Source: an uncultured Acidimicrobiales bacterium (GTDB taxonomy: Bacteria > Actinomycetota > Acidimicrobiia > Acidimicrobiales > UBA10347). Taken from it: a stretch of 16,957 bases of DNA. The notes below the pieces were generated by a model that was given only the letters and a program-made list of their open reading frames with translations, ran no database searches and was not told where the DNA came from. A program made the position numbers and the translations under genes. This document shows, piece by piece, positions 7,211 to 14,667 of this stretch (its first letter is position 1; each line of letters begins with the position of its first letter). The stretch spans positions 1-16,957 of the forward strand of contig CALDGN010000100.1 of assembly GCA_937942965.1 (NCBI GenBank), written 5' to 3'.

Positions 7211-8109
7211 CAGGCTGCTCCGATTCCGAGGGCGCGGTTGACAGGCACGGCAATCTCTTCGCCGAGGGCTCGGCGTACGGCGGCATCGAGTGCTCGTCGT
7301 GCCATCACGCCAACCGTGTGACGCCGGTAGGCGTCGCTGGCTCGCATGTCACTGATTGGACTCGCTTGCGAAGAAGCTGCGTCTGCCACTGCAGCCCGAC
7401 CGTCGTCATCGAGTGCACGGCCGGCGACCAGATCTTCGATGCCGTCGACCTCGATGATCGTGGGTGCAACCGCTGCGAGTGCGACTCGTGCGTTGACAAT
7501 GGCCCCAGCCTCGTCGAGGACGACTGCGGCAGCTGCACCGACGACAGCAATCTCCATCGCCCGGCGGTATTCCAGTCGCACATAGGCCGAGCCGCATCGA
7601 TCGCCGGGCGGAGGCAGCAGCACGGCCGTGCACAGCTCACCGGCCGCAGCGGTGTTCGAACCGGGAGCGTCCCACAGGTGAGCGATCGACAGCGTGCGAG
7701 TGCCGCCAGTGGACTGCAGCTCGACCTGGGCGCCCATCACCACGAGCGGGGCGCCCGTGTCCATCGCCGGCGAGCCGTTCATGATGTTGCCGCCGAGCGT
7801 GCCGACATTGCGGGTTGCTGGAGAGCCGACCAAGGCAGCGGCGTCAGCGAGCGCGGTGTAGTTGCCGACGACCGTCGGATCGGTCATGAGCCGAGCGTGG
7901 TTGACGACGGCGCCGATGCGGGTTACGTCGCCTCCAGCCTTGATCTCGGCCAGCTCGGCGATGCGGTCGATAGCGACGAGCGATTCCGGCAGTGGCGCCT
8001 TGCCATGGCGGGCACCCACCACCAGGTCGCTTCCACCAGCGATTGGCCGGGCGCCGTCTGCGATCGCCGCCAGCGCCTGATCGAGGGTTGTGGCGATGGC
8101 AAAACTCAT
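7210..8109 (-). CDS. Molybdenum hydroxylase medium (FAD-binding) subunit
   Basis: The 299-residue protein matches the FAD subunit of the XDH/CoxM family. Residues 22-31 (PIAGGSDLVV) form the first FAD pyrophosphate motif, and residues 98-109 (ATRNVGTLGGNI) the second, followed by SPAMD at 113-117. The C-terminal third is the CO dehydrogenase flavoprotein C-terminal domain. It takes electrons from the iron-sulfur subunit and passes them to an acceptor (NAD, oxygen or the quinone pool; not decided by sequence). Its ATG overlaps the large-subunit stop by 4 nt (ATGA), and its TGA overlaps the small-subunit ATG, so the three chains should be made in equal amounts. A Shine-Dalgarno-like GGGGAG lies upstream. 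Confidence 0.94.
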   Translation of the reverse strand: MSFAIATTLDQALAAIADGARPIAGGSDLVVGARHGKAPLPESLVAIDRIAELAEIKAGGDVTRIGAVVNHARLMTDPTVVGNYTALADAAALVGSPATRNVGTLGGNIMNGSPAMDTGAPLVVMGAQVELQSTGGTRTLSIAHLWDAPGSNTAAAGELCTAVLLPPPGDRCGSAYVRLEYRRAMEIAVVGAAAAVVLDEAGAIVNARVALAAVAPTIIEVDGIEDLVAGRALDDDGRAAVADAASSQASPISDMRASDAYRRHTVGVMARRALDAAVRRALGEEIAVPVNRALGIGAA

Positions 8110-10448
8110 GGCTGGCTCCCCTCGTCGACACCCATAGAGGCTGCCCAGACCCGCTCCGCAGTCATCGGAAGCGAGCGAACTGGCGTGCCGATGACCTTGG
8201 TGATTGCGTTGTTGATCGCGGCCGCCGTCGCGACGTTGGGCGCTTCGGCCAGACCCTTCGCTCCCCGAGGACCAACGCCGTCGGCACCCGGCTCGATGAA
8301 GACGACCTTGACGTTGGGCGTGTCGGCGGCGGTCTGCAGCTTGTACTCAAGCAGACCGGCGTTGAGCTGATTGCCAGCTTCGTCGTAGTGCGTGATCTCG
8401 GTCAACGCCTGACCGATGCCCATCATGATGCCGCCCTCGATCTGGCCGAGCGCGGCGAGCGGATTGATGATCGTGCCGGAATCGTGTGCGGCTCCGATGT
8501 TGAGCACCCGAACGACGCCCGTGTCGGGATCGACCCGCACATGGACGGCGTGGCACGAGAACTGCGGCCCGGCCCACCCAGCGACACCTTGGTCGCCGAT
8601 GCAGGCGATGCGCCCACCCTCGGTATCGAGCTCGGGATACTCGGGCGGGTCTTCGCTGCCGCTGGCGACGAGCAGGGCTCCTCCCCCGGCGGCGGCTGCG
8701 AGCTCTGCGATCGTGACCGACTTGGTCGGCGTGCCGGCCACATGCGCTGCGCCGTCGGCGAGCACGATGTCATCGACGCTCGCTTCGAGCTCCGCGGCAG
8801 CGAGTTCCTTGAGTTGGTCGGCGACTCGGCCAGCGGCAGCGACGACCGCGCGCCCGTTGTTGATCAACGTCTGCGACCCCGATGAGCCGCCGTCGAACGG
8901 GGCGGCTGCGGTGTCTTGGTAGACGATCTGGAAGTCCTGGGGCGCCAACCCGAGTTCGTCGGCGGCGAGTTGGCGCAAGGTCATAACCGAGCCGGTGCCG
9001 TTCTCTTGGGCGCCGGTGACGATCTGGCCCTGGCCGTCGTCGTCGAGGCGCACGATCGCTCCCGATGCACCCGGGAAGCTCGGCCACCAGCCGATGGCGA
9101 CGCCGATCGATTCATGCTCACCGAGGTCACCTTCGGGCGTCACCGCGGCCACCGCAGCATCGATGCAGTCCTGCAGCCCGATCTTGTTGTAGATCTGACC
9201 AACACAGCCCTCGTCGCCTTCGTCGACGGCGTTGAGCTTGCGGAACGCGACCGGATCCATGTCGAGCGCAGCGGCCAGTTCGTCGGTGTGGGTCTCGACC
9301 GCCCAGCAACCTTGAGGCGCCGTTGGAGCGCGCACCGAACCGGACGGCTGCCGGTTCGTGTACACCAGGCTGGCCTCGATGTGACAGTGGTCCATCTTGT
9401 ACGGGCCGGCCACGTGCATCGCCGCCATCTGAGGGAAGAACTCGCCGTCGGCCATGTAGGCGCCGCCATCGAGTAGCACCTTGGCAGTGCGAGCGACGAT
9501 CGTGCCATCGGAACGGAGGCCAGTCGTCAGATCGACGATCATGCCTTCGCGACGACGATCGGGCGCCAAAAACTCTTCGCGGCGGGTGAAGACCAGGCGC
9601 ACTGGGCGCCCGGCCGCTTGCGCGAGGGCGGCGACGTGGGCCTCGTAGTGGAAGCCGCATTTGCCGCCGAAGCCGCCACCGAGATGCGGAACGATGACCC
9701 GCACCTTGTTCGTGGGCAGTTCGAGCGTTTGGCACACGCCCGCACGGGCGGCGAACGGCACCTGGGTCGAGGACCAGATCGTGACCTTGCCGCCTTCCCA
9801 CTGGGCCACGACGCCTCGGGGTTCGATCGGTGTGGCGTGGCTGGCGTCAGCGACATAGCGGCCACTCACAACGTGCTCGGCGTCGGCCATGGCCGCGTGC
9901 GCGTCGCCCTTCGCGATGGAACTGAAGCTGGCAACGTTGCCGCTGCGCTCGACGCCATCGGCGGCGTCGTAGCTCTGCCATTCGGGATGCACCAACGGCG
10001 ACCCGTCGGCGAGCGCTGCTTCGAGATCGGTGACGGTCGGCAGCGGTTCGTATTCGACCACGACTGCGTCGGCAGCGGCTCGGGCTTTTTCGAGGGTGGT
10101 TGCGGCGACAGCAGCGACCACGTCGCCGTCGTAGCGCACGGCGTCCTTGGCGAACAGCCGACGGTCCGCGGTGCCGTGGGTGTAGCGCACGTCGGGTACG
10201 TCGTCGGCAGTCAGTACTGACATGACGCCGGGCATCGACCGAGCGACCGAGGTGTCAACGGACAGCAACCTTGCGTGCGAATGCTCTGCGTACACGAAGG
10301 CAGCATGCAGCATTCCCGTCAGCGTGAGGTCGGCCGTGTAGCGACCAGAACCGGTGACCTTGTCCGGACCGTCGGCCCGATCGAATCGCGGCAACGCCGC
10401 CGGATCGATGGGTTCCGACAAAACGGGTGTCGACACTGGAGGAGTCAT
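8106..10448 (-). CDS. Molybdenum hydroxylase large (molybdopterin-binding) subunit, xanthine dehydrogenase superfamily
   Basis: I start at ATG 10448 (MTPPVSTPVLSEPIDPAALP), giving 780 residues. A longer frame to 10961 adds 171 residues with no family character that overlap the divergent gene. Residues 20-130 are the hammerhead domain (DGPDKVTGSGRYTADL). Cofactor-binding motifs are TPIEPRG at 206-212, GGGFGGK at 257-263, SVRAPTAPQ at 371-379, GGSSGSQT at 520-527 and GQIEGGIMMGIGQ at 668-680. The catalytic glutamate is most likely E735 in KGLAE, aligning with the usual KGVGE. It lacks the CSFR active-site loop of form I CO dehydrogenase, so it hydroxylates an organic substrate (purine, aldehyde, N-heterocycle or aromatic). 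No maturation gene of XdhC/CoxD type is seen here. Superfamily secure; substrate unknown. Confidence 0.93.
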   Translation of the reverse strand: MTPPVSTPVLSEPIDPAALPRFDRADGPDKVTGSGRYTADLTLTGMLHAAFVYAEHSHARLLSVDTSVARSMPGVMSVLTADDVPDVRYTHGTADRRLFAKDAVRYDGDVVAAVAATTLEKARAAADAVVVEYEPLPTVTDLEAALADGSPLVHPEWQSYDAADGVERSGNVASFSSIAKGDAHAAMADAEHVVSGRYVADASHATPIEPRGVVAQWEGGKVTIWSSTQVPFAARAGVCQTLELPTNKVRVIVPHLGGGFGGKCGFHYEAHVAALAQAAGRPVRLVFTRREEFLAPDRRREGMIVDLTTGLRSDGTIVARTAKVLLDGGAYMADGEFFPQMAAMHVAGPYKMDHCHIEASLVYTNRQPSGSVRAPTAPQGCWAVETHTDELAAALDMDPVAFRKLNAVDEGDEGCVGQIYNKIGLQDCIDAAVAAVTPEGDLGEHESIGVAIGWWPSFPGASGAIVRLDDDGQGQIVTGAQENGTGSVMTLRQLAADELGLAPQDFQIVYQDTAAAPFDGGSSGSQTLINNGRAVVAAAGRVADQLKELAAAELEASVDDIVLADGAAHVAGTPTKSVTIAELAAAAGGGALLVASGSEDPPEYPELDTEGGRIACIGDQGVAGWAGPQFSCHAVHVRVDPDTGVVRVLNIGAAHDSGTIINPLAALGQIEGGIMMGIGQALTEITHYDEAGNQLNAGLLEYKLQTAADTPNVKVVFIEPGADGVGPRGAKGLAEAPNVATAAAINNAITKVIGTPVRSLPMTAERVWAASMGVDEGSQP

Positions 10449-10754
10449 CGCAGCGAACTCTAGTAACGCCGGTTCCCCTGCACCGTCCGACCGCGTGACG
10501 ATCTGCCAAGTCGTTATCGGCGCCGCTAGCGCCGCGATCGGCCGCTTCGAACCCGCAAATGACCACGACTGTGACGGAAGTCGACCGCTTGCGTCATGAC
10601 TTTCTTGATTTCTTCTGGGATGCTGGTACCAGCCCGCTCGGCGGAGTCGCCGTTGCGAGCTCCAGTGACCCCTGTCGCCTGGCTCACGTTCACGGAGTTT
10701 GTGCCGACAGGAGACCCGCTCCCCGACGCACGAATACCCCAGTAAGAGAATGCG
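10449..10754. other. Divergent intergenic region, 306 nt
   Basis: No convincing gene is present. It must hold promoters for the hydroxylase operon (leftward) and the 10755 gene (rightward), but I see no consensus -35/-10 pair for either. Possible structure: an inverted repeat CGGCGC (10518-10523) / GCGCCG (10529-10534) with a five-base loop, and a perfect 8-bp palindrome GTCATGAC near 10593. A small plus-strand frame from 10559 looks spurious. Confidence 0.5.
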
Positions 10755-11699
10755 ATGAAACTTCGGCGCCGCCCGACAACCAATAAGTACGACACCTTCC
10801 TTGGTGACGATGACGCTCGCGATGCAGCCGACGCGCTGCAGAAGGGCGACTGGATTCCGACGATGGCGCTCATGCGCGATACCGAGGACCGGTCGTTGCG
10901 TATGACGTTGATCACCGAAGAGGTCGACACCGAGGCGTTCGAAACGTGGGTGGCAGCCCACCCAACCGGGCTCTCACTCACCATGTTGGCCATGCGCCAG
11001 ATGAGCGAGGCCTGGGCGATTGGTCGCACCAAGCCCGGTGAACGCACCCAGAAGGAAATCGACGAAGCCTTCCGGGCGCAGCTGCGCGTTGCCGATGGCA
11101 CCGTCGCCAAGGCATGCGGCAAGGACCCCGAGTTCGTCGATGCCTGGGCAGCTGCGATTCCGATCGCGACCGGCTTGGGCTTGGGCGTGCAGGCTGCCGC
11201 CGGTCGCTTCGAGCGGGCGCACTCGCTCCAACCGTTCCACCGCAACGCCACGATCTCGATGCTGCGAGCCAACTTTGCCCGCTGGGGCGGTTCGGACAAG
11301 TCGATGATGGAGTTCGCCCGCCTCGTATCGGCGCAGACGCCGCCCGCTTCGGGTGTGCAAAGCGCGCTGCCGATCGCGCACCTCGAGTACGTGTCGGCGC
11401 ATGGCCGCAAGCTCAGCCACTTCTCCCGGGCCGAGAACCGCGACGAGCTCAAGAACGTCGTGATCCAGTTCCTCGACGCAACCGAAGACGGCCCGGCCAC
11501 GCCTGAGCAGCTCGAATCCCTCAACACCTTCGTGGCTGTTCTCGGTCGGATGCACCCGCTCCCCGAGGATCTGCTCAATAAGTGCATCGCCCGCATCGCC
11601 AATCGGCCGACGCCGATTCCATGGCGCCGCGGCGAGAACGACTTGGCCGAGGCCTATAGCTCGTTCACCCGCAAGCTCCAGCGCCTTCCCGCGAGCTAA
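10755..11699 (+). CDS. Uncharacterised helical (TPR-like) protein
   Basis: The 314-residue protein is soluble, with no signal peptide or membrane helix and a basic N-terminus (MKLRRRPTTN). From about residue 20 it looks all-helical, with repeat-like segments of small and aromatic residues. A recognisable stretch is LQPFHRNATISMLRANFARW (158-177), then GGSDKSMMEFARLV (178-191), followed by a segment with PASGVQSALPIAHLEYV. I recall this 'P-H/F-H-R...W-G-S...FA...P-G-S-LP-A-E' pattern from hypothetical actinobacterial proteins (perhaps DUF4034-like), but cannot confirm the family. It is divergent from the hydroxylase operon and convergent with plsX, so context gives no clear role. The coding frame is credible; the function is unknown. 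Confidence 0.8.
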   Translation: MKLRRRPTTNKYDTFLGDDDARDAADALQKGDWIPTMALMRDTEDRSLRMTLITEEVDTEAFETWVAAHPTGLSLTMLAMRQMSEAWAIGRTKPGERTQKEIDEAFRAQLRVADGTVAKACGKDPEFVDAWAAAIPIATGLGLGVQAAAGRFERAHSLQPFHRNATISMLRANFARWGGSDKSMMEFARLVSAQTPPASGVQSALPIAHLEYVSAHGRKLSHFSRAENRDELKNVVIQFLDATEDGPATPEQLESLNTFVAVLGRMHPLPEDLLNKCIARIANRPTPIPWRRGENDLAEAYSSFTRKLQRLPAS

Positions 11700-11751
11700 C
11701 CGAACGACACGCCCACGTCAGAGCGCGCTCGGCGTAGTTCGAGGCGCCTGC

Positions 11752-12732
11752 TTAGCTGAGTGCTGCGGCAAGCTTGCCGACGAGATCGCTCTCGGCGAGC
11801 TCGTGAGCGGTGCGCGTGGCGTTGAGAATCGCGTTGGCCGACGACGAGCCGTGGCTGATCATGCAGATGCCGTTCACACCGAGCAACGCAGCACCGCCGA
11901 CATTGTCGGGGTTCGCCTGTTCATAGAGCGGCAGGAGCGCGGGCAGCAACAGCTGGGCGCCCTGGCGAGCATCGTCGTCGTGGTCGAACGCAGCCAGCAG
12001 CGCATTGATGATCGTGCGAGCGGTGCCTTCGAGCGTCTTGAGCGCAATGTTGCCGGTGAAACCGTCGGTTACGACGACATCGACCGTGTCACCGAAGATG
12101 TCGCCACCTTCGACGTTGCCAACGAAGGTGGCGTTGGTCGCGTGCTGCCATTCGGCCTCGGCGAGCAGCGGGAACGCAGCCTTGGTGAGGGGCGAACCTT
12201 TGCTGTCCTCTTCGCCGTTGGCGAGCAGGCCGACACGAGGGGCCTCGACGCCGTAGCGGGTCGTCGCGTATACGGCGCCCATGCGGGCAAAGAGCGCCAG
12301 CAGGTCAGGGGTGCACTCGACGTTGGCACCGGCATCCATCAGGATTCGGGGAAGCCCGCCACCGATGTTCGTGACCGGAGCCGCGATGGCGGGGCGTCCG
12401 ACGCCCTTAATGCGCTTCATGCGCAAGGTCGCCGCCGTCAGTGCGGCACCGGTATTGCCAGCCGACACCATGCCCGAGCACTTGCCGTCGCGGACGGCCT
12501 CGGCAGCGCGGACCAGCGAGCTGTCCTTCATGGTGCGGACGCTCTTGGTCGGGTCCGCGTCCATAGGGATGGCTTCGGAGGCCGGGATCACCTCGATTGA
12601 GGTGTCACCGATCTCTTCGGGACGGCCAACAAGGACGACCGGGATGCCCTGCTCTACACAGAGCTCAGCACCGGCAACAATTTCGGCCGGCGCATGATCG
12701 CCGCCCATTGCGTCGATCGCGACGGGAAGCAT
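11752..12732 (-). CDS. plsX: Phosphate acyltransferase PlsX
   Basis: PlsX converts acyl-ACP and phosphate to acyl-phosphate, the substrate for PlsY in phosphatidic acid synthesis, as a peripheral membrane enzyme. The 326 residues match normal length. Signature segments are present in order: AIDAMGGDHAP near the N-terminus, SAGNTGA, LMDAGANVE, GEEDSKG, VTDGFTGN, GGAALLGVNG and SHGSS near the C-terminus. It lies 29 nt after rpmF in the same direction, the widespread rpmF-plsX pairing. It is the last gene of the housekeeping operon; fabH/acpP do not follow, because a convergent gene lies next. The chosen ATG (12732) starts directly with MLPVAIDAMGG and has no clear Shine-Dalgarno site. Confidence 0.97.
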   Translation of the reverse strand: MLPVAIDAMGGDHAPAEIVAGAELCVEQGIPVVLVGRPEEIGDTSIEVIPASEAIPMDADPTKSVRTMKDSSLVRAAEAVRDGKCSGMVSAGNTGAALTAATLRMKRIKGVGRPAIAAPVTNIGGGLPRILMDAGANVECTPDLLALFARMGAVYATTRYGVEAPRVGLLANGEEDSKGSPLTKAAFPLLAEAEWQHATNATFVGNVEGGDIFGDTVDVVVTDGFTGNIALKTLEGTARTIINALLAAFDHDDDARQGAQLLLPALLPLYEQANPDNVGGAALLGVNGICMISHGSSSANAILNATRTAHELAESDLVGKLAAALS

Positions 12733-12761
12733 GAGATAACGATTCGCTCAGAAGCGGTTGA

Positions 12762-12941
12762 TCAGTTGATCTCGATGGCCTGGCGGCCGCCGTAGTGACC
12801 GCACTCGCCGCAGACACGGTGCGGGACCTTGACCTGACCGCACTGCGGGCAGGTACTGCGAGCGGGAGCCTTGAGAGCCCAAGCAGAAGCGCGCCGACTG
12901 CGAGTCTTCGACTTGCTCATCTTCTTCTTTGGAACTGCCAT
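12762..12941 (-). CDS. rpmF: Ribosomal protein bL32
   Basis: The 59-residue protein begins MAVPKKKMSKSKTRSRRASA, the conserved basic N-terminus of bL32. It carries four zinc cysteines, C31 and C34 (CPQC) and C44 and C47 (CGEC), so it is the zinc-binding form. It is a large-subunit ribosomal protein near the peptidyl transferase region. A good Shine-Dalgarno site, AGGAGA (12953-12948), lies six bases before the ATG. It follows the DUF177 gene by 98 nt and precedes plsX by 29 nt, as in many bacteria. Confidence 0.98.
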   Translation of the reverse strand: MAVPKKKMSKSKTRSRRASAWALKAPARSTCPQCGQVKVPHRVCGECGHYGGRQAIEIN

Positions 12942-12947
12942 GGGGCT

Positions 12948-12953
12948 TCTCCT
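12948..12953 (-). promoter_or_regulatory. Ribosome binding site of rpmF
   Basis: AGGAGA lies on the minus strand with a six-base spacer to the ATG at 12941. It is one of only two strong Shine-Dalgarno sites in a window where most starts have none or are coupled. Confidence 0.8.
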
Positions 12954-13039
12954 GGAAACGAACGACCCGCAAGGTTACCGGCGTTGGACGCAATCCGACT
13001 CACGTGTGACGGATTCTCCCAACAAGCTTCCCTGGCGGA

Positions 13040-13564
13040 CTACTCGTCGTCGAAGGTGAGTTCGCTCAGCGCGGCCCAGCGAGGGTCGGCAGGCGGGGCG
13101 GTTTCATCGACCGGCTCGGGGTCCGGAACAACTGACGTTGGGAACCGATCGGGGTCTGGACCAGCGCAATCCTCGCGGCACAACGGTGCGACGGGAAGGT
13201 TCAGCAACACGACTTCGCGCACCATCGGCTCGAGGTCGACCTGATCCTCGTCGAGGAAATAGGTCTCGCCCTCGACCGGACGCTTCTGGAAGATCTCTTG
13301 CAGATCGACCGACGTCACGCCGTCCTGATCCTCGAGACACCGCCGGCACGGCCCTCGCCACGCGATGGCGACACTGCCCTGGGCAATGAGCTCGTCGCCT
13401 GCGACTTCGAGCTGCAGATCGAAACTCAGCCCCGTTGCAGCCACCTCGGCGGTCTCGAGCGCAACGCCTTTGGGCGGCGGCAAGGTCGTATCGAACGGAC
13501 GTTGCTTTCCCGGTTGGCGCTTGAGCGGAGTGATGTCGACGATGTACGGCGACGCTTTTGACAC
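13040..13564 (-). CDS. DUF177 (YceD family) protein
   Basis: Starting at GTG 13564 (read VSKASPYIVDITPLKRQPGK) gives 174 residues, the usual size for YceD/DUF177. Family marks are the N-terminal 'I-D-I-x-x-L' start, the CRRCLE motif with C73 and C76 in the middle, LNLPVAPLCREDC at 121-133, and the C-terminal DPRWAALSEL. YceD proteins are linked to rpmF in most bacteria and are implicated in 23S rRNA accumulation. The C-terminal zinc-knuckle usually seen after C133 (CxGLCPxCG) is missing here: the sequence continues AGPDPDRF, leaving C129 and C133 only. The upstream coiled-coil gene ends 4 nt earlier, and rpmF follows after 98 nt. Confidence 0.92.
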   Translation of the reverse strand: MSKASPYIVDITPLKRQPGKQRPFDTTLPPPKGVALETAEVAATGLSFDLQLEVAGDELIAQGSVAIAWRGPCRRCLEDQDGVTSVDLQEIFQKRPVEGETYFLDEDQVDLEPMVREVVLLNLPVAPLCREDCAGPDPDRFPTSVVPDPEPVDETAPPADPRWAALSELTFDDE

Positions 13565-13568
13565 GCGG

Positions 13569-14186
13569 TCAGTATGCCTGAGCTTCGGGATGCTGCTGTG
13601 TCCCCGACGCTTGGGGGCGCTGGCCCTGGGGACCGTCGAGCGGATGCAAGCCATCATCGACCGGCGTCTCGCTCAACTCGTCGAGGAGGTTGCCCTGGAG
13701 CTTGGCTCGACCGGCGCCCACTTGTTGCAGCGTGCGTTGCAAGACGTTCTCGAAGCTGCCGAGCTTCTGGTCGCAGTAGTCCTCGGCTTCGAGGCGCAAA
13801 CGGCGAGCTTCGGTCTCGGCCTGCTCGACAACCTTGCGAGCGCGGGCTTCGGCGGCCTTGACGACCTGGGTGCGTTGCACCATCTGCTCGGCGCGGTTGC
13901 GGGCAAGTGCAACGATCTCGTCGCCCTCGCGCTTCATCTTGGCGCGGAACTCTTCGCGCTCTTTGAGCAACCAGCGAGCGGAACGAAGCTCGTCAGGAAG
14001 GCTGCCTTGGATGTCGTCGATCAGGACGAGGACATCTTCTTTGTTGATGGCCGAGGACGCAGAGAGTGGCAGTGCGCGCGCGGATTCGATCACATATCGC
14101 AGTTCTGCGACGAGATCGGCAACGCCGGCAGGCGAGCCCGCAGGAGCGGCGCCGGGTGCGTCATACGGAGGCTGTGCGTCAGTCAC
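13569..14186 (-). CDS. SepIVA/Rv2927c-like DivIVA-type coiled-coil protein
   Basis: The start GTG 14186 gives 205 residues and overlaps the coaD stop by 8 nt. After a Pro/Ala-rich head (1-22), residues 48-74 (NKEDVLVLIDDIQGSLPDEL...) and 136-163 (DYCDQKLGSFENVLQRTLQQ VGAGRAK region) match from memory the two conserved ends of mycobacterial Rv2927c (SepIVA), an essential septum factor of the DivIVA family. Between them, 75-135 is a charged Ala/Glu/Arg coiled coil, shorter than in mycobacteria. The tail (about 165-205) is low-complexity Gln/Pro-rich. In mycobacteria this gene also precedes a DUF177 gene, supporting orthology. Likely a cytoplasmic scaffold for septum or envelope growth. No transmembrane segment is seen. 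Confidence 0.8.
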   Translation of the reverse strand: MTDAQPPYDAPGAAPAGSPAGVADLVAELRYVIESARALPLSASSAINKEDVLVLIDDIQGSLPDELRSARWLLKEREEFRAKMKREGDEIVALARNRAEQMVQRTQVVKAAEARARKVVEQAETEARRLRLEAEDYCDQKLGSFENVLQRTLQQVGAGRAKLQGNLLDELSETPVDDGLHPLDGPQGQRPQASGTQQHPEAQAY

Positions 14187-14667
14187 TGCCGCCCAGTTTG
14201 GCACGCAAACGAACCAAAACCGGGCCAGGAACCATGGAAGATACGTCACCGTGCAAGCGGGCAATCTCTCGCACGTACTTCGAAGCGATGAACGAACTCG
14301 ACGACGTCGATGGCAAGAACAGCGTTTCTACGCCTGTCATGGCCTTGTTGAGCTGTGCCTGCTGCAGCTCATTCTCGAAGTCGCTCACGGCCCGCAGGCC
14401 TTTGATGATGAAGTCGACCTCTTCGTCCTGGGCCAGACGGACCACGAGATCGGTATGCACGGCCGCGCGAACGTTGCTGAGGTCCGAGAAGACCTCGGCG
14501 ATGAGCTCGGCGCGCTCGTCGAGCGTGAAGACGCCGCTTCCCTTTCCGGGATTGCCGACCGCCGCCACAATGACCTCGTCGAAGTGCTCGGCGGCGGTCT
14601 CGACGATCTCGATGTGACCGTTGTGAATCGGATCAAACGAGCCGGGGTAGAGCACGCGTGTGGTCAT
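14179..14667 (-). CDS. coaD: Phosphopantetheine adenylyltransferase
   Basis: CoaD transfers AMP from ATP to 4'-phosphopantetheine, the penultimate step of coenzyme A synthesis. The 162 residues fit the family. The nucleotidyltransferase motif is YPGSFDPIHNGH at 7-18, with H18 as the catalytic histidine. Other marks are AVGNPGKG, FTLDERAELI, DFIIKGLRAVSDFENELQQA and KYVREIARLHGDVSSMVP. The ATG overlaps the rsmD stop as ATGA and has a consensus AGGAGG upstream. The rsmD-coaD pair is very common in bacteria. In the substrate loop, the sequence SFIASKYVREIA stands for the more usual 'ISSxxVRE', a mild variation. Confidence 0.97.
   Translation of the reverse strand: MTTRVLYPGSFDPIHNGHIEIVETAAEHFDEVIVAAVGNPGKGSGVFTLDERAELIAEVFSDLSNVRAAVHTDLVVRLAQDEEVDFIIKGLRAVSDFENELQQAQLNKAMTGVETLFLPSTSSSSFIASKYVREIARLHGDVSSMVPGPVLVRLRAKLGGSD

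Noticed and set aside
6728..10448. Aerobic carbon monoxide dehydrogenase (coxMSL)
   Set aside because: Gene order is L-M-S, the large subunit lacks the CSFR active-site loop, and no coxDEF genes are nearby.
10559..10786. Small plus-strand frame upstream of and overlapping the 10755 gene
   Set aside because: No ribosome binding site, no recognisable pattern, and the second half is Arg/Pro/Cys-rich as expected for noncoding GC-rich DNA.
10449..10961. N-terminal extension of the hydroxylase large subunit to 10961
   Set aside because: The extra 171 residues have no family similarity and run antisense through the 10755 gene; the hammerhead domain starts properly after ATG 10448.
10526..11602. 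Minus-strand frame of 358 codons opposite the 10755 gene
   Set aside because: Ser/Arg/Ala-rich shadow sequence without motifs. The plus-strand frame has better amino-acid composition and patterned helices.
11700..11751. Bidirectional terminator between the 10755 gene and plsX
   Set aside because: Only short palindromes are present (GAGCGCGCTC at 11721-11730 and AGGCGCCT at 11742-11749), with no loop or T run, so this is not supportable as a terminator.
12748..12993. 81-codon minus-strand frame over rpmF
   Set aside because: It is out of frame with the clear 59-residue bL32 protein at 12762-12941, which has all four zinc cysteines and a good ribosome binding site.
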